Positions 51,424-61,600 of a stretch of 64,000 nt of DNA are shown here, piece by piece. The stretch's first letter is position 1; the number at the start of each line of letters is the position of its first letter. The stretch is from NCBI GenBank assembly GCA_020161855.1, contig JAIUNJ010000006.1:1-64000 (forward strand), given 5' to 3'. Source of the DNA: Pseudomonadota bacterium. Lineage in GTDB: Bacteria > Pseudomonadota > Alphaproteobacteria > Rhizobiales > Aestuariivirgaceae. A program made the translations under genes and the position numbers. The notes under the pieces were generated by a model. It saw nothing but the letters and a program-made list of their open reading frames with translations. It was not told the origin of the DNA and did no database searches.

Positions 51424-51630
51424 ATGTCTGCCGTTGCCAAGGTCATCGAACTCACCGCCGGTTCGTCCAAGTCCATTGAAGACGCTGTCGAAACCGGCAT
51501 CCGCCGGGCCGACTCCACCCTCGACAACATCGAAGGCGCCTGGGTGCAGGACATCAAATGTGTCGTGAAGAACGGCAAGATCGCCGAATGGCGGGTGAAT
51601 ATGAAGGTGACATTCCTGCTCAAGGACTGA
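51424..51630 (+). CDS. Dodecin flavin-binding protein
   Basis: A 68-residue dodecin, the small protein that assembles into a hollow dodecamer and stores flavin. The pattern VAKVIELTAGSSKSIEDAV, then EGAWVQDIKCVVKNGKIAEW is diagnostic, including the aromatic Trp that stacks on the isoalloxazine. ATG 51424 is preceded by AAGGAGG. A bidirectional terminator follows. Confidence 0.95.
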   Translation: MSAVAKVIELTAGSSKSIEDAVETGIRRADSTLDNIEGAWVQDIKCVVKNGKIAEWRVNMKVTFLLKD

Positions 51631-51646
51631 GCAGGTTCAATAGAAA

Positions 51647-51671
51647 AGGCCGGCCCCGCAGGGACCGGCCT
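51647..51671. terminator. Bidirectional intrinsic terminator
   Basis: An 11-bp stem with one mismatch (AGGCCGG... with CCGGCCT) closes on a three-base loop between the convergent dodecin and TPR-SPOR genes. The minus strand continues with TTTTCTATTG and the plus strand with GAATCTTT, so it can serve both transcripts, most strongly the minus one. Confidence 0.75.
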
Positions 51672-51682
51672 GAATCTTTAGA

Positions 51683-53101
51683 TCAGGACTTGCTGACGAA
51701 GCAGTCGACGCCGCTCTGCTTCAGCGTAGAGCATGTGTCATTGGCGCCGCTCTTGCCGTCAAAGCCGTGCAGGCGCACGCGATAGACAACACCTTTGGTA
51801 CCGCCGAGATCGGCCTTCACGACGATTGCCTTCTGGTCCTTGAGGGCATCGACACGGCCCTGCATTCTCTTCCAGACGCCCCAGGCAGCATCTTCGCTGT
51901 TGGCAGAGGCGATCTGCACGGTCCAGCCGCTCACCTTGTCAGTGACTGGCGGTGTGTCGGCAGCCACGTCAGCATCGTCATCGGACGGCGCGGCGGCAGG
52001 CTCAATCTGGATATCAGGCTTGCTCACCGAAGCCGTGACGATCTCGTCGGCGGGAACACTCGGCTTTGCCTTCTTGGCGGCCGCCTGCTTCTTCTCGGGC
52101 ACAGGGATAGCCGGAACCTGATCGACATCAACCAGCACTTCCTGCTCGTCGGAAGGTTGCGGCTGCGGTGCGATGGCATGCTTCGGCTTGGTCTTGGGCT
52201 TCAGGCCAACCGGCTCAAAGGCCACCTGCTCCGAAGTGGGAAGGCGATCAGTGTAGCGCTTCTTGATCTTCTCGCCGCTGCTGGCGAGCGTATAGGTCTT
52301 CTGGCCACCAGAAGCCAATGGAACATCGACGGCCTTCGGCAACACGGGCTTCTTGGCCACAGTGCCACCGGCAATCGCTGCGACCGAGCCTGTCAGGATC
52401 GGGTCGGTGGCTGAGGCGTCAGCACTGACGTTGTCGAGCCTGGCAAGTTGATCCTTGGCCTGGGCAAACTGCGGATTGGCGGCAAGCGAGAGTTCAAGCT
52501 CCTTGCGCGCATCAAGCGGTCGGCGGAGCGCCACATAGGTCATGGCAGCGCCGTAATGAACGCGCGCCGTATCCGGATGCTTGCTACGCAGTGCGCGCTC
52601 ATAGTCAGACAAGGCAAAAAGAAGCTGGCCGCTGTCGCGCAGTGCGTTGCCGCGGCTGAAGAAGGCCTGGGCGAAGTCCGGCTTGAGCAACAGCGCACCG
52701 GTGTAGTCCTGGATCGCCTGGGGCGCGCTGCCCTGCTTCTGATAGGAGAGACCGCGATTGTAGAGCGCCATGGCGCGCAGATCCGGCGACATCACATCAA
52801 GCTGCAAGGCCGTGGTGTAGTCGGCAATGGCCTCGGCATTCTTGCCGAGATGCTGATAGGCGAGCGCCCGGTTGATCAGGGCATTGGCCTGCATCTCCGG
52901 CGCCAGCGTGCGTGAATCGATCGCCGTGGTGAAATGGACAATGGCCTGCTGCGGATTGCCCTGCTGCAAGGCCGCGAAACCGGCCCGCGCAATCTGGTTT
53001 TGCGGGCTGGTGGATGAGGCGAGAGCAGCACCACAGGTCGTGGCATACGCAGCAAGAAACGCGGCACTGACAAACGCAAAGGATACGCGACGAACTTTCA
53101 T
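51683..53101 (-). CDS. Exported TPR protein with C-terminal SPOR domain
   Basis: A 472-residue envelope protein with a signal peptide (about residues 1-28), four to five TPR motifs (about 35-230, such as ALINRALAYQHLGKNAEAIA and AMALYNRGLSYQKQGSAPQA), a Pro/Lys-rich linker (about 235-385) and a SPOR domain at the end (SGWTVQIASANSEDAAWGVW). SPOR domains bind denuded peptidoglycan at the division septum, so a cell-wall or division role is likely. The signal sequence and the C-terminal VDCFVSKS end are typical. Confidence 0.85.
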   Translation of the reverse strand: MKVRRVSFAFVSAAFLAAYATTCGAALASSTSPQNQIARAGFAALQQGNPQQAIVHFTTAIDSRTLAPEMQANALINRALAYQHLGKNAEAIADYTTALQLDVMSPDLRAMALYNRGLSYQKQGSAPQAIQDYTGALLLKPDFAQAFFSRGNALRDSGQLLFALSDYERALRSKHPDTARVHYGAAMTYVALRRPLDARKELELSLAANPQFAQAKDQLARLDNVSADASATDPILTGSVAAIAGGTVAKKPVLPKAVDVPLASGGQKTYTLASSGEKIKKRYTDRLPTSEQVAFEPVGLKPKTKPKHAIAPQPQPSDEQEVLVDVDQVPAIPVPEKKQAAAKKAKPSVPADEIVTASVSKPDIQIEPAAAPSDDDADVAADTPPVTDKVSGWTVQIASANSEDAAWGVWKRMQGRVDALKDQKAIVVKADLGGTKGVVYRVRLHGFDGKSGANDTCSTLKQSGVDCFVSKS

Positions 53102-53201
53102 AGCCCGTCATAATGGCTGGTTAGGGTTAAGAGACCGTTGCCCGCAAGCCGCAATATAGTGAACGCCAGGTTAAGCTGGCGCGCATATCTGGCACAGGCC
53201 G

Positions 53202-54500
53202 TCAGCTCTCGCGCATCGCGTGGCTGAGCTGATCGAGCAGCGGCTTGACGAGATAGGACAAGGGCGAGCGCGCCGATGTCTGGATGAAGGCTTCGGCCTG
53301 CATGCCCGGCTTCAGCTTGTGCTCTTTCAGCCGTTCCAACTCCTTGGCCGGGATGGTGATGCGCACCGAGTAGAATGGGGGAGACTGCGCGTCGCGCTGC
53401 GAGACGTCAGCGGCAACCTGCGTCACCTCGGCATTGACCTCGGGCGTAACCCGGGCATTGAACGAAGGAAAGCGCACGAGAGCATGCTGGCCCGGCGCCA
53501 CTTCGTCGATATCCTTCGGCAGGACCTGCGCCTGCAGCACGAGATCATCGCCTTCCGGCACGATCAGCATCAGCGTATCGCCTGAACCGATCACACCACC
53601 CTCGGTGTGCACCATCAACTGATAGACTGTTCCGGTGATCGGCGCCTTGATGCTGGTGCGGTCGAGGCGCGCCGATGTGGCCACACGGCGTTCCCGCAAC
53701 TCGGCGATCTTTGCTTCCGTGTCGCGCAGATCAGACAGCGCCTGCGTGCGGCGGTCATCCTGGATCTGAATGGTGCGAAGCTTCACTTCGCCGATCCGTG
53801 CCTCTGCAGCAGCCCGCGACGACACCAGATTTGCCTCTTCGCCGAGAAGCCGCGCCTGCTCGCGTTCGGTCGAAAGAATACGGCTGGACGGCACCAGTCC
53901 CTTGGCTTGCAGCTTCTTCAGATTGTCCAGTTCCTGATCAATGAGACTGATCTGGGTTTTGATCGAACTCGATTGCCCGTCGATGCCGTTGATCTGTTCC
54001 CGGAGCTGGCTCACCTGCTGCGCCAGCTGTTCGGTCTTGCCGCGGTCGCTCTCGGCATTGGATTGCAGCAGCTTGCTCTGGCCGGAGATGATCTCGGAAA
54101 GCCCTGCTTCGGCTTCCCTGCCCCGCAGTTCCGCCGGCAGCGTCAGGCTCGCCACACCGTCGCGCTCTGATTCAAGCCGCGCCTTGCGCACCATGAGTTC
54201 GTCGAGCGCGCTCGCCACGATACCGAGCTCCGCCCGTGACTCCGTAGGATCGAGCAGGATCAGGTCCTGCCCCTCGACGACGCGATCGCCATCCTTGACC
54301 AGAATGCTCCTGATCGTGCCGCCATCGCGATGCTGCACACGCTTGGAATAGGTTTCGACGATGATCGTCGCAGGCGCAATGACGGCACCGTTGAGGTCGG
54401 CAGTCATCGACCAGGCCGTGAGGACACCTGCCATCACAAACACCGAAACATAGCCGGTGAGAATGATGCGGTTGAGCGAGCGTTTGGTGTTCAATGCCAT
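53202..54500 (-). CDS. Type I secretion periplasmic adaptor (HlyD/PrtE family)
   Basis: The 432-residue membrane-fusion protein links an inner-membrane ABC exporter to an outer-membrane channel. It has one transmembrane helix (ILTGYVSVFVMAGVLTAWSM, residues about 13-32), the biotinyl-lipoyl half motif GGTIRSILVKDGDRVVEGQ, a long coiled-coil (about 110-270) and the second half RTSIKAPITGTVYQLMVHTE. It starts five bases after the ABC exporter stop. No TolC-like gene is visible here. Confidence 0.93.
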   Translation of the reverse strand: MALNTKRSLNRIILTGYVSVFVMAGVLTAWSMTADLNGAVIAPATIIVETYSKRVQHRDGGTIRSILVKDGDRVVEGQDLILLDPTESRAELGIVASALDELMVRKARLESERDGVASLTLPAELRGREAEAGLSEIISGQSKLLQSNAESDRGKTEQLAQQVSQLREQINGIDGQSSSIKTQISLIDQELDNLKKLQAKGLVPSSRILSTEREQARLLGEEANLVSSRAAAEARIGEVKLRTIQIQDDRRTQALSDLRDTEAKIAELRERRVATSARLDRTSIKAPITGTVYQLMVHTEGGVIGSGDTLMLIVPEGDDLVLQAQVLPKDIDEVAPGQHALVRFPSFNARVTPEVNAEVTQVAADVSQRDAQSPPFYSVRITIPAKELERLKEHKLKPGMQAEAFIQTSARSPLSYLVKPLLDQLSHAMRES

Positions 54501-54505
54501 AGCAG

Positions 54506-56272
54506 TCAGTTCCGGGTTTCGGGGACGGGCGGCGTGATCATGGCGGTGGTCTGCATGCCGCCTTCGCCGCGTTGCTGCTGGCGCTGCGGCTGGGTCACGC
54601 GCTTCAGGATTTCGTCGCGCTTGCCATAGGCCGCTTGCTTTCCGTCGTTGAGCACGAGAATGTCGTGCACCGCCTGCAGAGCACTTGGCCGGTGCGCGAC
54701 GATCACCACCGATGCACCGCGGGTCAGCGTTGCCCGGATGGCGCGGTCGAGGGCGGCTTCGCCTTCCGCGTCGAGCGCCGAGTTTGGTTCGTCCATGACG
54801 AGGATGGCCGGATCACCAAAGAGTGCCCGGGAAAGGGCCAGCCTTTGCCTCTGCCCCATCGACAGGCGCGAACCATTCTCACCAAGCTGCGTGTCGTAAC
54901 CGTTAGGCAGCTTCATGATGAGCTCGTGGATATTGGCCATCTTGGCCGCCTCCACGATCTTCACCGGGTCAGGCGTCTCGGCAAAGCGGGAAATGTTCTG
55001 TGCCACCGTGCCGTCGAAAATCTGCACGTCCTGCGGCAGGTAACCCATTGCCCGGCCCAGTTCATCCGGATTGCGCTGATCATGTGTAGCGCCGTCCAGC
55101 CGCACGCTGCCACGTTGCGGATCGATGATGCCTACGAGCACACGGGCCAGAGTCGATTTGCCGGCCCCGGTCGGGCCGATTACGCCCAGTGCCTCACCGG
55201 GGTGCACGGTGAAGGTAAGCCCCTGCAGCACAGCCTTGTCGCTGCCAGGCGCGAAGACGATGAGGTTCTCGACTTCGAGCAGTCCCTTGGGCGGCGGCAG
55301 TTTCATCGGTTCAGGATCGGGCGGAATGGCGGCCAGCGCCGCATCGAGCCTGCCAAGCGCCTTGCGCGCCGCAAGGAACTGCTGCCAATTGGCCACGGCC
55401 GTTTCGATGGGAGAAAGGCCGCGCGAGATGATGATCGATCCGGCGATGATGGCGCCCGGCGTAATCTGCTGATTGATCGCAAGATAGGCGCCGAGGCCCA
55501 GAATACCGGATTGAACGGCCAGACGGATGACACGTGACAGCGAGCCGAAGCCACCACTCACGTCGTTGGCGCGCGTGCTCGAATCCATCGCCTCCTGCTG
55601 CACCCGCGCCCAGCGATTACGCATGATCCCCTTCATGCCGAGCGCAAACATCGCTTCGGAGCCGCGCCGCGCCTCGTCAGTCATGGCGTTCGCCTTGGCG
55701 GAAGCGATGGCCGCGTCAGTGATGGGCTTGCGGCTCGAGGCTTCCGTCATGATGGCGACGATCAAGATGGCAATGGCCGCCGCAACACCCGAAAACCCGA
55801 GCCATGGATGCAGGATATAGGCAACACCCATGTAGATGATGACCCATGGCATATCGAGGAAAGCCGTGGGGCCGGTGCCCGAGAGGAAGCCCCGGATCGT
55901 GGACATATCCTGCAGCGGCTGGCTTCCCGCAGCCATCGGCAGCTTCTTCAGCGAGGCCGTGGCGACGACATCAAAAACGCGATTGCGAATGCTCTCCTCG
56001 AAGGCGCGGCCAAGCCGCACCATGATCCGCGAGCGCAGGGCCTCCAGAAGGCCGTAGTAGGCATAGAGCACAAGCACGATGATCGACAGGGCAATGAGCG
56101 TCGGCACGCTGGCAGAGGTCATGACGCGATCATAGACCTGCAGCATATAGATCGGCCCGGTCAGCATCAGGATGTTGATCAGGCAGGAAAAGGCAAAGAT
56201 CGAGACAATCGCAAACCTGCGCGATCCCATGGCGCGCCGCGCCTCGTTGCCAGACCTCGGCATCAATGCCAT
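54506..56272 (-). CDS. Type I secretion ABC exporter (PrtD family)
   Basis: A 588-residue half-transporter with six transmembrane helices (residues about 20-310) and a C-terminal ATPase: Walker A GPTGAGKSTLAR, signature LSMGQRQRLALSRA, Walker B ILVMDEP. It lacks an N-terminal peptidase, so it resembles PrtD/AprD protease or RTX exporters rather than bacteriocin ones. ATG 56272 (MALMPRSGNEA) is chosen as family start. The secreted substrate is not adjacent and must be elsewhere. Confidence 0.92.
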   Translation of the reverse strand: MALMPRSGNEARRAMGSRRFAIVSIFAFSCLINILMLTGPIYMLQVYDRVMTSASVPTLIALSIIVLVLYAYYGLLEALRSRIMVRLGRAFEESIRNRVFDVVATASLKKLPMAAGSQPLQDMSTIRGFLSGTGPTAFLDMPWVIIYMGVAYILHPWLGFSGVAAAIAILIVAIMTEASSRKPITDAAIASAKANAMTDEARRGSEAMFALGMKGIMRNRWARVQQEAMDSSTRANDVSGGFGSLSRVIRLAVQSGILGLGAYLAINQQITPGAIIAGSIIISRGLSPIETAVANWQQFLAARKALGRLDAALAAIPPDPEPMKLPPPKGLLEVENLIVFAPGSDKAVLQGLTFTVHPGEALGVIGPTGAGKSTLARVLVGIIDPQRGSVRLDGATHDQRNPDELGRAMGYLPQDVQIFDGTVAQNISRFAETPDPVKIVEAAKMANIHELIMKLPNGYDTQLGENGSRLSMGQRQRLALSRALFGDPAILVMDEPNSALDAEGEAALDRAIRATLTRGASVVIVAHRPSALQAVHDILVLNDGKQAAYGKRDEILKRVTQPQRQQQRGEGGMQTTAMITPPVPETRN

Positions 56273-56459
56273 CGCTGTCCCCTGCTTCCCTGAAAATCTT
56301 GCCCCGGTCTCGAAATAGAGAACCGGCGTCAAGTTTCGATTAATGCTATATCCCAACTGCCGCCGTCAGGGCGAGAGGCTTCGCGGAAGTGTCGCAATCA
56401 GGATGGCGATGCCGCAGCCGGGTTGACGGAAGCAGGCAAATCCTGTCATCCTGTTCACG

Positions 56460-56645
56460 TTCGGTGCTTCGTGAATGGCCTTCAGGCCTGAAGCCTAATA
56501 GGGAACGCGGTGAGGACGACCCAACAGGGGCCAAATCCGTGACTGCCCCCGCAACTGTAAGCGGCGAGGATGGGCAACAGCCACTGGGAAACCGGGAAGG
56601 CCGTTCATCCGCCAGAGCCGTGAGTCAGGAGACCTGCCGGACAAA
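56460..56645 (+). promoter_or_regulatory. Cobalamin riboswitch
   Basis: The leader of cbtB carries the adenosylcobalamin aptamer landmarks in order: TTCGGTGCTTC at the 5' side, AATAGGGAA, the ACTGCCCCCGCAACTGTAAG core, the B12 box GCCACTGGG at 56580-56588 and the 3' end GAGTCAGGAGACCTGCC. Binding of cobalamin represses the downstream cobalt/B12 genes. Between aptamer and start, CTCACGG (56675-56681) can pair with CCGTGAG (56618-56624) and GGTCTC (56672-56677) with GAGACC (56629-56634), which points to control next to the ribosome binding site. Confidence 0.95.
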
Positions 56646-56689
56646 ATCGGGCGCAAGCCCACAGTAAACCCGGTCTCACGGAGGGTGAC

Positions 56690-56863
56690 ATGACCACATT
56701 CGTTCAATCTCGTTCCATCTCGTCCAGCCAGCGTCTTGCCATTGGCGCACTGGCTTTCTTCCTCGGCACGTTCCTCGTTTACGGCGTGGGCTTGTCCCAG
56801 GATGTGCGCATGCACAACGCCGCGCACGACACCCGCCACGCCATCGGCTTCCCCTGCCACTAA
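56690..56863 (+). CDS. cbtB: Cobalt transporter subunit CbtB
   Basis: A 57-residue protein with one transmembrane helix (LAIGALAFFLGTFLVYGVGL) and the C-terminal His motif HNAAHDTRHAIGFPCH that marks CbtB, the small partner of CbtA in B12-regulated cobalt uptake. GGAGGG precedes the ATG. It lies directly after the cobalamin riboswitch and 18 bases before cbtA. The whole riboswitch-cbtB-cbtA-cobW-cobN-cobO order is classic for alphaproteobacteria. Confidence 0.93.
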   Translation: MTTFVQSRSISSSQRLAIGALAFFLGTFLVYGVGLSQDVRMHNAAHDTRHAIGFPCH

Positions 56864-56881
56864 GCACCGGCTTCTAAAATC

Positions 56882-57625
56882 ATGATCGGGCGGGTTTTGC
56901 TCGCCGCAATCCTGGCAGGGCTTGCGGCAGGGCTTGTTATGAGTGTGATCCAGCATGTGCGGCTCACCCCATTGATCCTTCACGCGGAAGTTTTTGAAGA
57001 GAAATCAGCCGAAGGCGGGCATGACCATGCCACGCCCCCGGCTCAGCCTGAGGCCGCAGTGCCGGCAGAAGGCACCGCAACGGCTGAGACTCATGAGCAC
57101 GACGAAGATGCCTGGGCCCCTGCGGATGGCCTGGAGCGGACCTTCTACACCACCATGTTCTCCATGCTGGCGGGTGCAGGCTACGCACTGGCTCTGGCCG
57201 GCGTCGCGCTTTTGGCAGGGCTCAACATCACCCGGCAGAATGCCGTGCTGTGGGGTCTTTCGGGATTCCTCGCGGTATCTCTGGCGCCAGCTGTAGGCCT
57301 GCCGCCGGAACTGCCCGGCATGCCGGCCGCTGACGTGACGATGCGTCAGATCTGGTGGGCCGCAACGGTGCTGTTCACGGGAGCGGGCCTCTACCTGCTC
57401 GCCACGCGGCAGAATGCCGTCGGCATTGCCATCGCCATTGTTCTCTTCATCGCGCCACACCTCTACGGCGCGCCGGAGGCCCCCACATCAGACAGCCATG
57501 TCCCGGCCGGCCTGGCAGCGGAGTTCGCCGCGAACAGCCTGGCGGCCAATCTGGTCATGTGGGTGCTGATCGGCGTGTTCCTGTCGATCACCCTGGCGAA
57601 GGTGGAAGGAGAGGCAAAGGCATGA
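56882..57625 (+). CDS. cbtA: Cobalt transporter subunit CbtA
   Basis: A 247-residue membrane protein with about five to six helices, starting with a hydrophobic segment (LLAAILAGLAAGLVMSVIQH) whose end His may bind metal. A periplasmic or cytoplasmic His/Asp/Glu-rich loop (about residues 35-80, with GGHDHATPP and ETHEHDEDAW) is typical of metal transporters. It forms the cobalt uptake pair with CbtB. The stop overlaps cobW by four bases. Confidence 0.92.
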   Translation: MIGRVLLAAILAGLAAGLVMSVIQHVRLTPLILHAEVFEEKSAEGGHDHATPPAQPEAAVPAEGTATAETHEHDEDAWAPADGLERTFYTTMFSMLAGAGYALALAGVALLAGLNITRQNAVLWGLSGFLAVSLAPAVGLPPELPGMPAADVTMRQIWWAATVLFTGAGLYLLATRQNAVGIAIAIVLFIAPHLYGAPEAPTSDSHVPAGLAAEFAANSLAANLVMWVLIGVFLSITLAKVEGEAKA

Positions 57626-58656
57626 CGGAAAAGATCCCGGCCACGGTCATCACCGGCTTCCTCGGTGCCGGAAAGACCACCATGATCCGCCACATCCTGG
57701 GCAATGCCGGCAATCGCCGGCTTGCTCTCATCATCAACGAGTTCGGTGATGTCGGGGTCGATGGCGATATCCTGAAGGCTTGCGGCAACGACGCCTGCAG
57801 CGAGGACGACATCATCGAACTCGCCAACGGCTGCATCTGCTGCACCGTGGCCGACGATTTTATCCCGACCATGAGCAAGCTTCTGGCGCGCAAGGACCGG
57901 CCCGACCACATCATCATCGAGACATCGGGCCTGGCATTGCCGCAGCCCCTCGTCCGCGCCTTCAACTGGCCCGAGATCAAGTCGCAGGTCACGGTGGATG
58001 GCGTTCTGACGGTAGTCGACGCCAAGGCCCTCTCCGAGGGCCGCTTCGCCGATGATGAAGATGCGCTGGCCGCCCAGCGCGCCGCCGACGAGAACCTCGA
58101 TCACGAGAATCCCATCGAAGAACTCTTCGAGGACCAGTTGAACGCCGCCGACATGGTGATCCTCAACAAGGTTGACCTGCTTGACGAGAACACGGCCCTC
58201 GACACGGCACTCGACCTCAAGAAGAAGGTGCGCCAGGCCACCCGCATGGTCACGGCCCAACAAGGCAAGGTTGATCTCGCCGTGCTTCTCGGCCTCAAGG
58301 GCAATGCCGAAGATGACATGCACAACCGCCTCTCCCACCACGAGATGGAAGGCGAAGAGCAGCATGACCACGACGACTTCGTGACCTTCATCGTCGAACT
58401 GCCCGCTGGCATGGACAAGGCGGCTTTGCTCAAGCGCATTGAGAACACGATTGCCGCGCACGACATTCTGCGCCTCAAGGGCTTCGCCGATGTGGCGGGT
58501 ACAAATTCGCGCCTGCTCGTCCAGGCGGTGGGGCCGCGCCTCAACAGCTATTTCGACCGGCCATGGGCCGTGGGCGAGGCTCGCGCCACGCGCCTTGTGG
58601 TGATCGGCGAAAAGCACATGGACCGCGCGGCAATCGAGGCCTCGCTCAAGGGCTGA
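57622..58656 (+). CDS. cobW: CobW-type G3E GTPase
   Basis: CobW is a G3E-family GTPase metallochaperone thought to help cobalt reach CobN. The 344-residue protein has the P-loop GFLGAGKTTMIRHIL at residues 12-26, the metal motif GCICC, the G4 motif NKVDLL, and a His/Asp-rich stretch (HHEMEGEEQHDHDDF) before the C-terminal domain. Starts and stops overlap both neighbours (ATGA with cbtA, TGATG with cobN), so translation is coupled through the operon. Confidence 0.94.
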   Translation: MTEKIPATVITGFLGAGKTTMIRHILGNAGNRRLALIINEFGDVGVDGDILKACGNDACSEDDIIELANGCICCTVADDFIPTMSKLLARKDRPDHIIIETSGLALPQPLVRAFNWPEIKSQVTVDGVLTVVDAKALSEGRFADDEDALAAQRAADENLDHENPIEELFEDQLNAADMVILNKVDLLDENTALDTALDLKKKVRQATRMVTAQQGKVDLAVLLGLKGNAEDDMHNRLSHHEMEGEEQHDHDDFVTFIVELPAGMDKAALLKRIENTIAAHDILRLKGFADVAGTNSRLLVQAVGPRLNSYFDRPWAVGEARATRLVVIGEKHMDRAAIEASLKG

Positions 58657-61600
58657 TGCACCTCCTCGCCACCACCACCGGCGCCATCGACGGGGCGGCC
58701 GAGGCGATCGACCTCAAGCAGGATCCGGCGGAGATTGTCGTTCTCTCGGCTGCCGACAGCGAGTTGGCCAACCTGGCCCGCGCTGTTGACCATCTGGCTG
58801 GGCGCATTCCATCGGTACGCCTCGCCAATCTTCTGCTGCTGCAACACAACTATGCCATCGATCTCTATGCGGAGAAGACGCTTGCCGGGGCGAAGCTCAT
58901 CGTCGTCCGGCTGCTCGGAGGCGAGAGCTACTGGCCCTATGGCATGGCGTCGCTCCGGGCTTTGGCGGAAGAGCGGAACATCCAGTTGGCTGTGCTCCCC
59001 GGTGGCGCCGATGCCGATCCGGCCACCCTGGCGTTGTCCACCATCCCGCCTGCCGATGCCGAGCGCCTGCGCCGCTATTTCGCCGCGGGCGGTGCCGACA
59101 ACGCGCGCAATGCCCTGCTCTTCTGCGCCAGCCTGCTTGGCTCATCCATCCCGTTTGAGCAGCCTGTCCCGTTCGCCTCTGCAGGCGTCTATCTTCGGTC
59201 GCCCGGGCAGGCCACGGGCCGCGCCGGGATCGTCTTCTATCGCTCCGTCATCGAGGGTGGCCAGACGGCCCCGATCGACGCCCTCTGCACCGCGCTCGAA
59301 AGCCATGGCCTCGCCGTGTCTGCCCTCTACATCGCCAGCCTCAAGGACAAGGCCAGCCGCGAACAGATTGCCGCCGAATGGCAGCATTCACCGCCAGATG
59401 TAATCCTCAACGCCACCGCCTTCGCCGTGGGCGACGAGGCCCAGGACCCGCTGGCGGCCTTTGACTGCCCGGTGCTCCAGGTGACGCTGGCCGGCTCCGA
59501 TGAGGAAAGCTGGCGGCAGTCGTCCCGCGGCCTTGGCGCCAAGGACCTGGCCATGTCCGTGGTGCTCCCGGAGCTCGATGGCCGCATTGCCACGCGCGCG
59601 ATCTCCTTCAAGGCAGATCAGCTCTGGCATGAACCGACGCAATGCCGGATCGTCACCTACCGGCCTGTGGCAGACCGTGTCTCTTTCGTCGCCGAACAGG
59701 CCGCGGCCTGGGTCCGGTTGCGCCAAACGCCGGACGGCCAGAAGCGCGTCGCCATCATCCTGGCCAACTATCCCAACAAGGATGGCCGGATCGCCAACGG
59801 CGTGGGCTACGATACACCCGCCAGCACCATCGCGATCCTGCGCGAAATGGCCGTCATGGGGCTTGCCGTCAGCCCTATACCGGACGGTGGCAACGACCTG
59901 ATCGCATTGCTGCAGGCAGGCCGGACCAATTCTGCCGCCAAACGGCACTCAAAGTGCCAACTCGGAATTGACGATTATCGATTCCATTTCAATCAATTGC
60001 CGGAAGAAGCAACGGCGAAGCTTGAGTCTCAATGGGGCACGCCCGAAACTGATCCATTTTTTGCCGAAGGGGCCTTCCAGTTGCCGCTTCTGGAGCTCGA
60101 AAACGCAGTAGTCGGCATCCAGCCGGCCCGCGGCTACAACATCGACCCCAAGGCCACCTACCACGACCCGGCCCTTGTGCCAACGCACGGCTACCTCGCC
60201 ACCTATTTCTGGCTACGCCATGTCTTCCGTGCTCAGGCCATCATCCACAACGGCAAGCATGGCAATCTCGAATGGCTGCCGGGCAAGGCCACCGCCCTGT
60301 CGGCCTCGTGCTGGCCGGAGGCCGTGCTTGGCCCAATCCCGCAGCTCTACCCCTTCATCGTCAATGATCCCGGCGAAGGAACACAGGCCAAGCGCCGCAC
60401 CTCGGCCGTCATCGTGGACCACCTGACCCCACCGCTGACCCGTGCCGAGTCATATGGCCCGCTCAAGGACCTCGAAGCACTGGTCGACGAATACTACCTC
60501 GCGTCCGGCCTCGACCGGCGCCGCATTGCCACCCTCAAGGACCACATCCTCGACCTCACGCGCCATCACCGGCTCGACAAGGATGCGGGCTTCACCGGCG
60601 ACGATGAGGCCGACTTGCAGAAGCTCGATTCCTTCTTGTGTGACCTCAAGGAAGCACAAATCCGCGATGGTCTGCACGTCCTGGGCGCATCGCCGCAAGG
60701 CCAGCAGGAGACCGCCCTGCTGGTGGCGCTGACGCGCGTGCCCCGCGGAACTGCCCAGGGCAGCGACCAGTCCCTGATCCGCGCCCTTGCCGGGGACCTC
60801 GGGCTCGAGGCCTTCGATCCGCTCGCCTGCGATTTTGCCGCAAGCTGGCAGGGCCCCAAACCTGAGATGCTGAGCACGGTTTCGTCCGACCCCTGGCGCA
60901 GCGCCGGTGATACCGTCGAGCGATTGGAACTGCTGGCGCAGCGCCTTGTCGCGTCACCGCAGGATTTCGACCTGTCATGCCTGCCCGCCACGGCGGAAGT
61001 GCTTGAAGCCATCGCGAGCCGCGTCCGCCCGGCCCTCCGCGATTGCGGCCCGCGCGAGCTGGACGCCATCAGGCGCGGCCTCATGGGGCAGCGCCTGCGC
61101 CCCGGCCCATCGGGCGCGCCAAGCCGTGGCAGGCTCGATGTCTTGCCCACAGGGCGCAATTTCTTCTCGATCGACAACCGTACGCTGCCGACACCGACGG
61201 CCTGGAACCTCGGCAAGCGTTCGGCTGAGGAACTTCTCAGGCGCCACTTCCAGGATACAGGGCAAAATCTTGTTTCCGCAGGGCTTTCTGCCTGGGGAAC
61301 ATCAAATATGAGGACTGGTGGCGACGACATTGCACAAGCCCTGGCGCTGATCGGGGCGCGGCCAGCGTGGGATCCGGCCAACTGGCGGGTCACCGGATTC
61401 GAGGTGATCACGCTGGCCCAGCTTGGCCGGCCGCGCGTCGATGTCACCCTGCGCATTTCCGGCTTCTTCCGCGATGCCTTCCCCGCCCAGATCGAACTGC
61501 TCGACAAGGCGATCCTTGCCGTGGGCAGTCTCGATGAACCTGCCGGGGACAACCCCATTGCTGCCCGCATGCGGCGCGAGGCGAGCGCACTGCAGGAGGC

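Noticed and set aside
57463-58617. 384-codon minus-strand frame opposite cobW
   Set aside because: Shadow of cobW in GC-rich DNA; no domain or ribosome-binding site.
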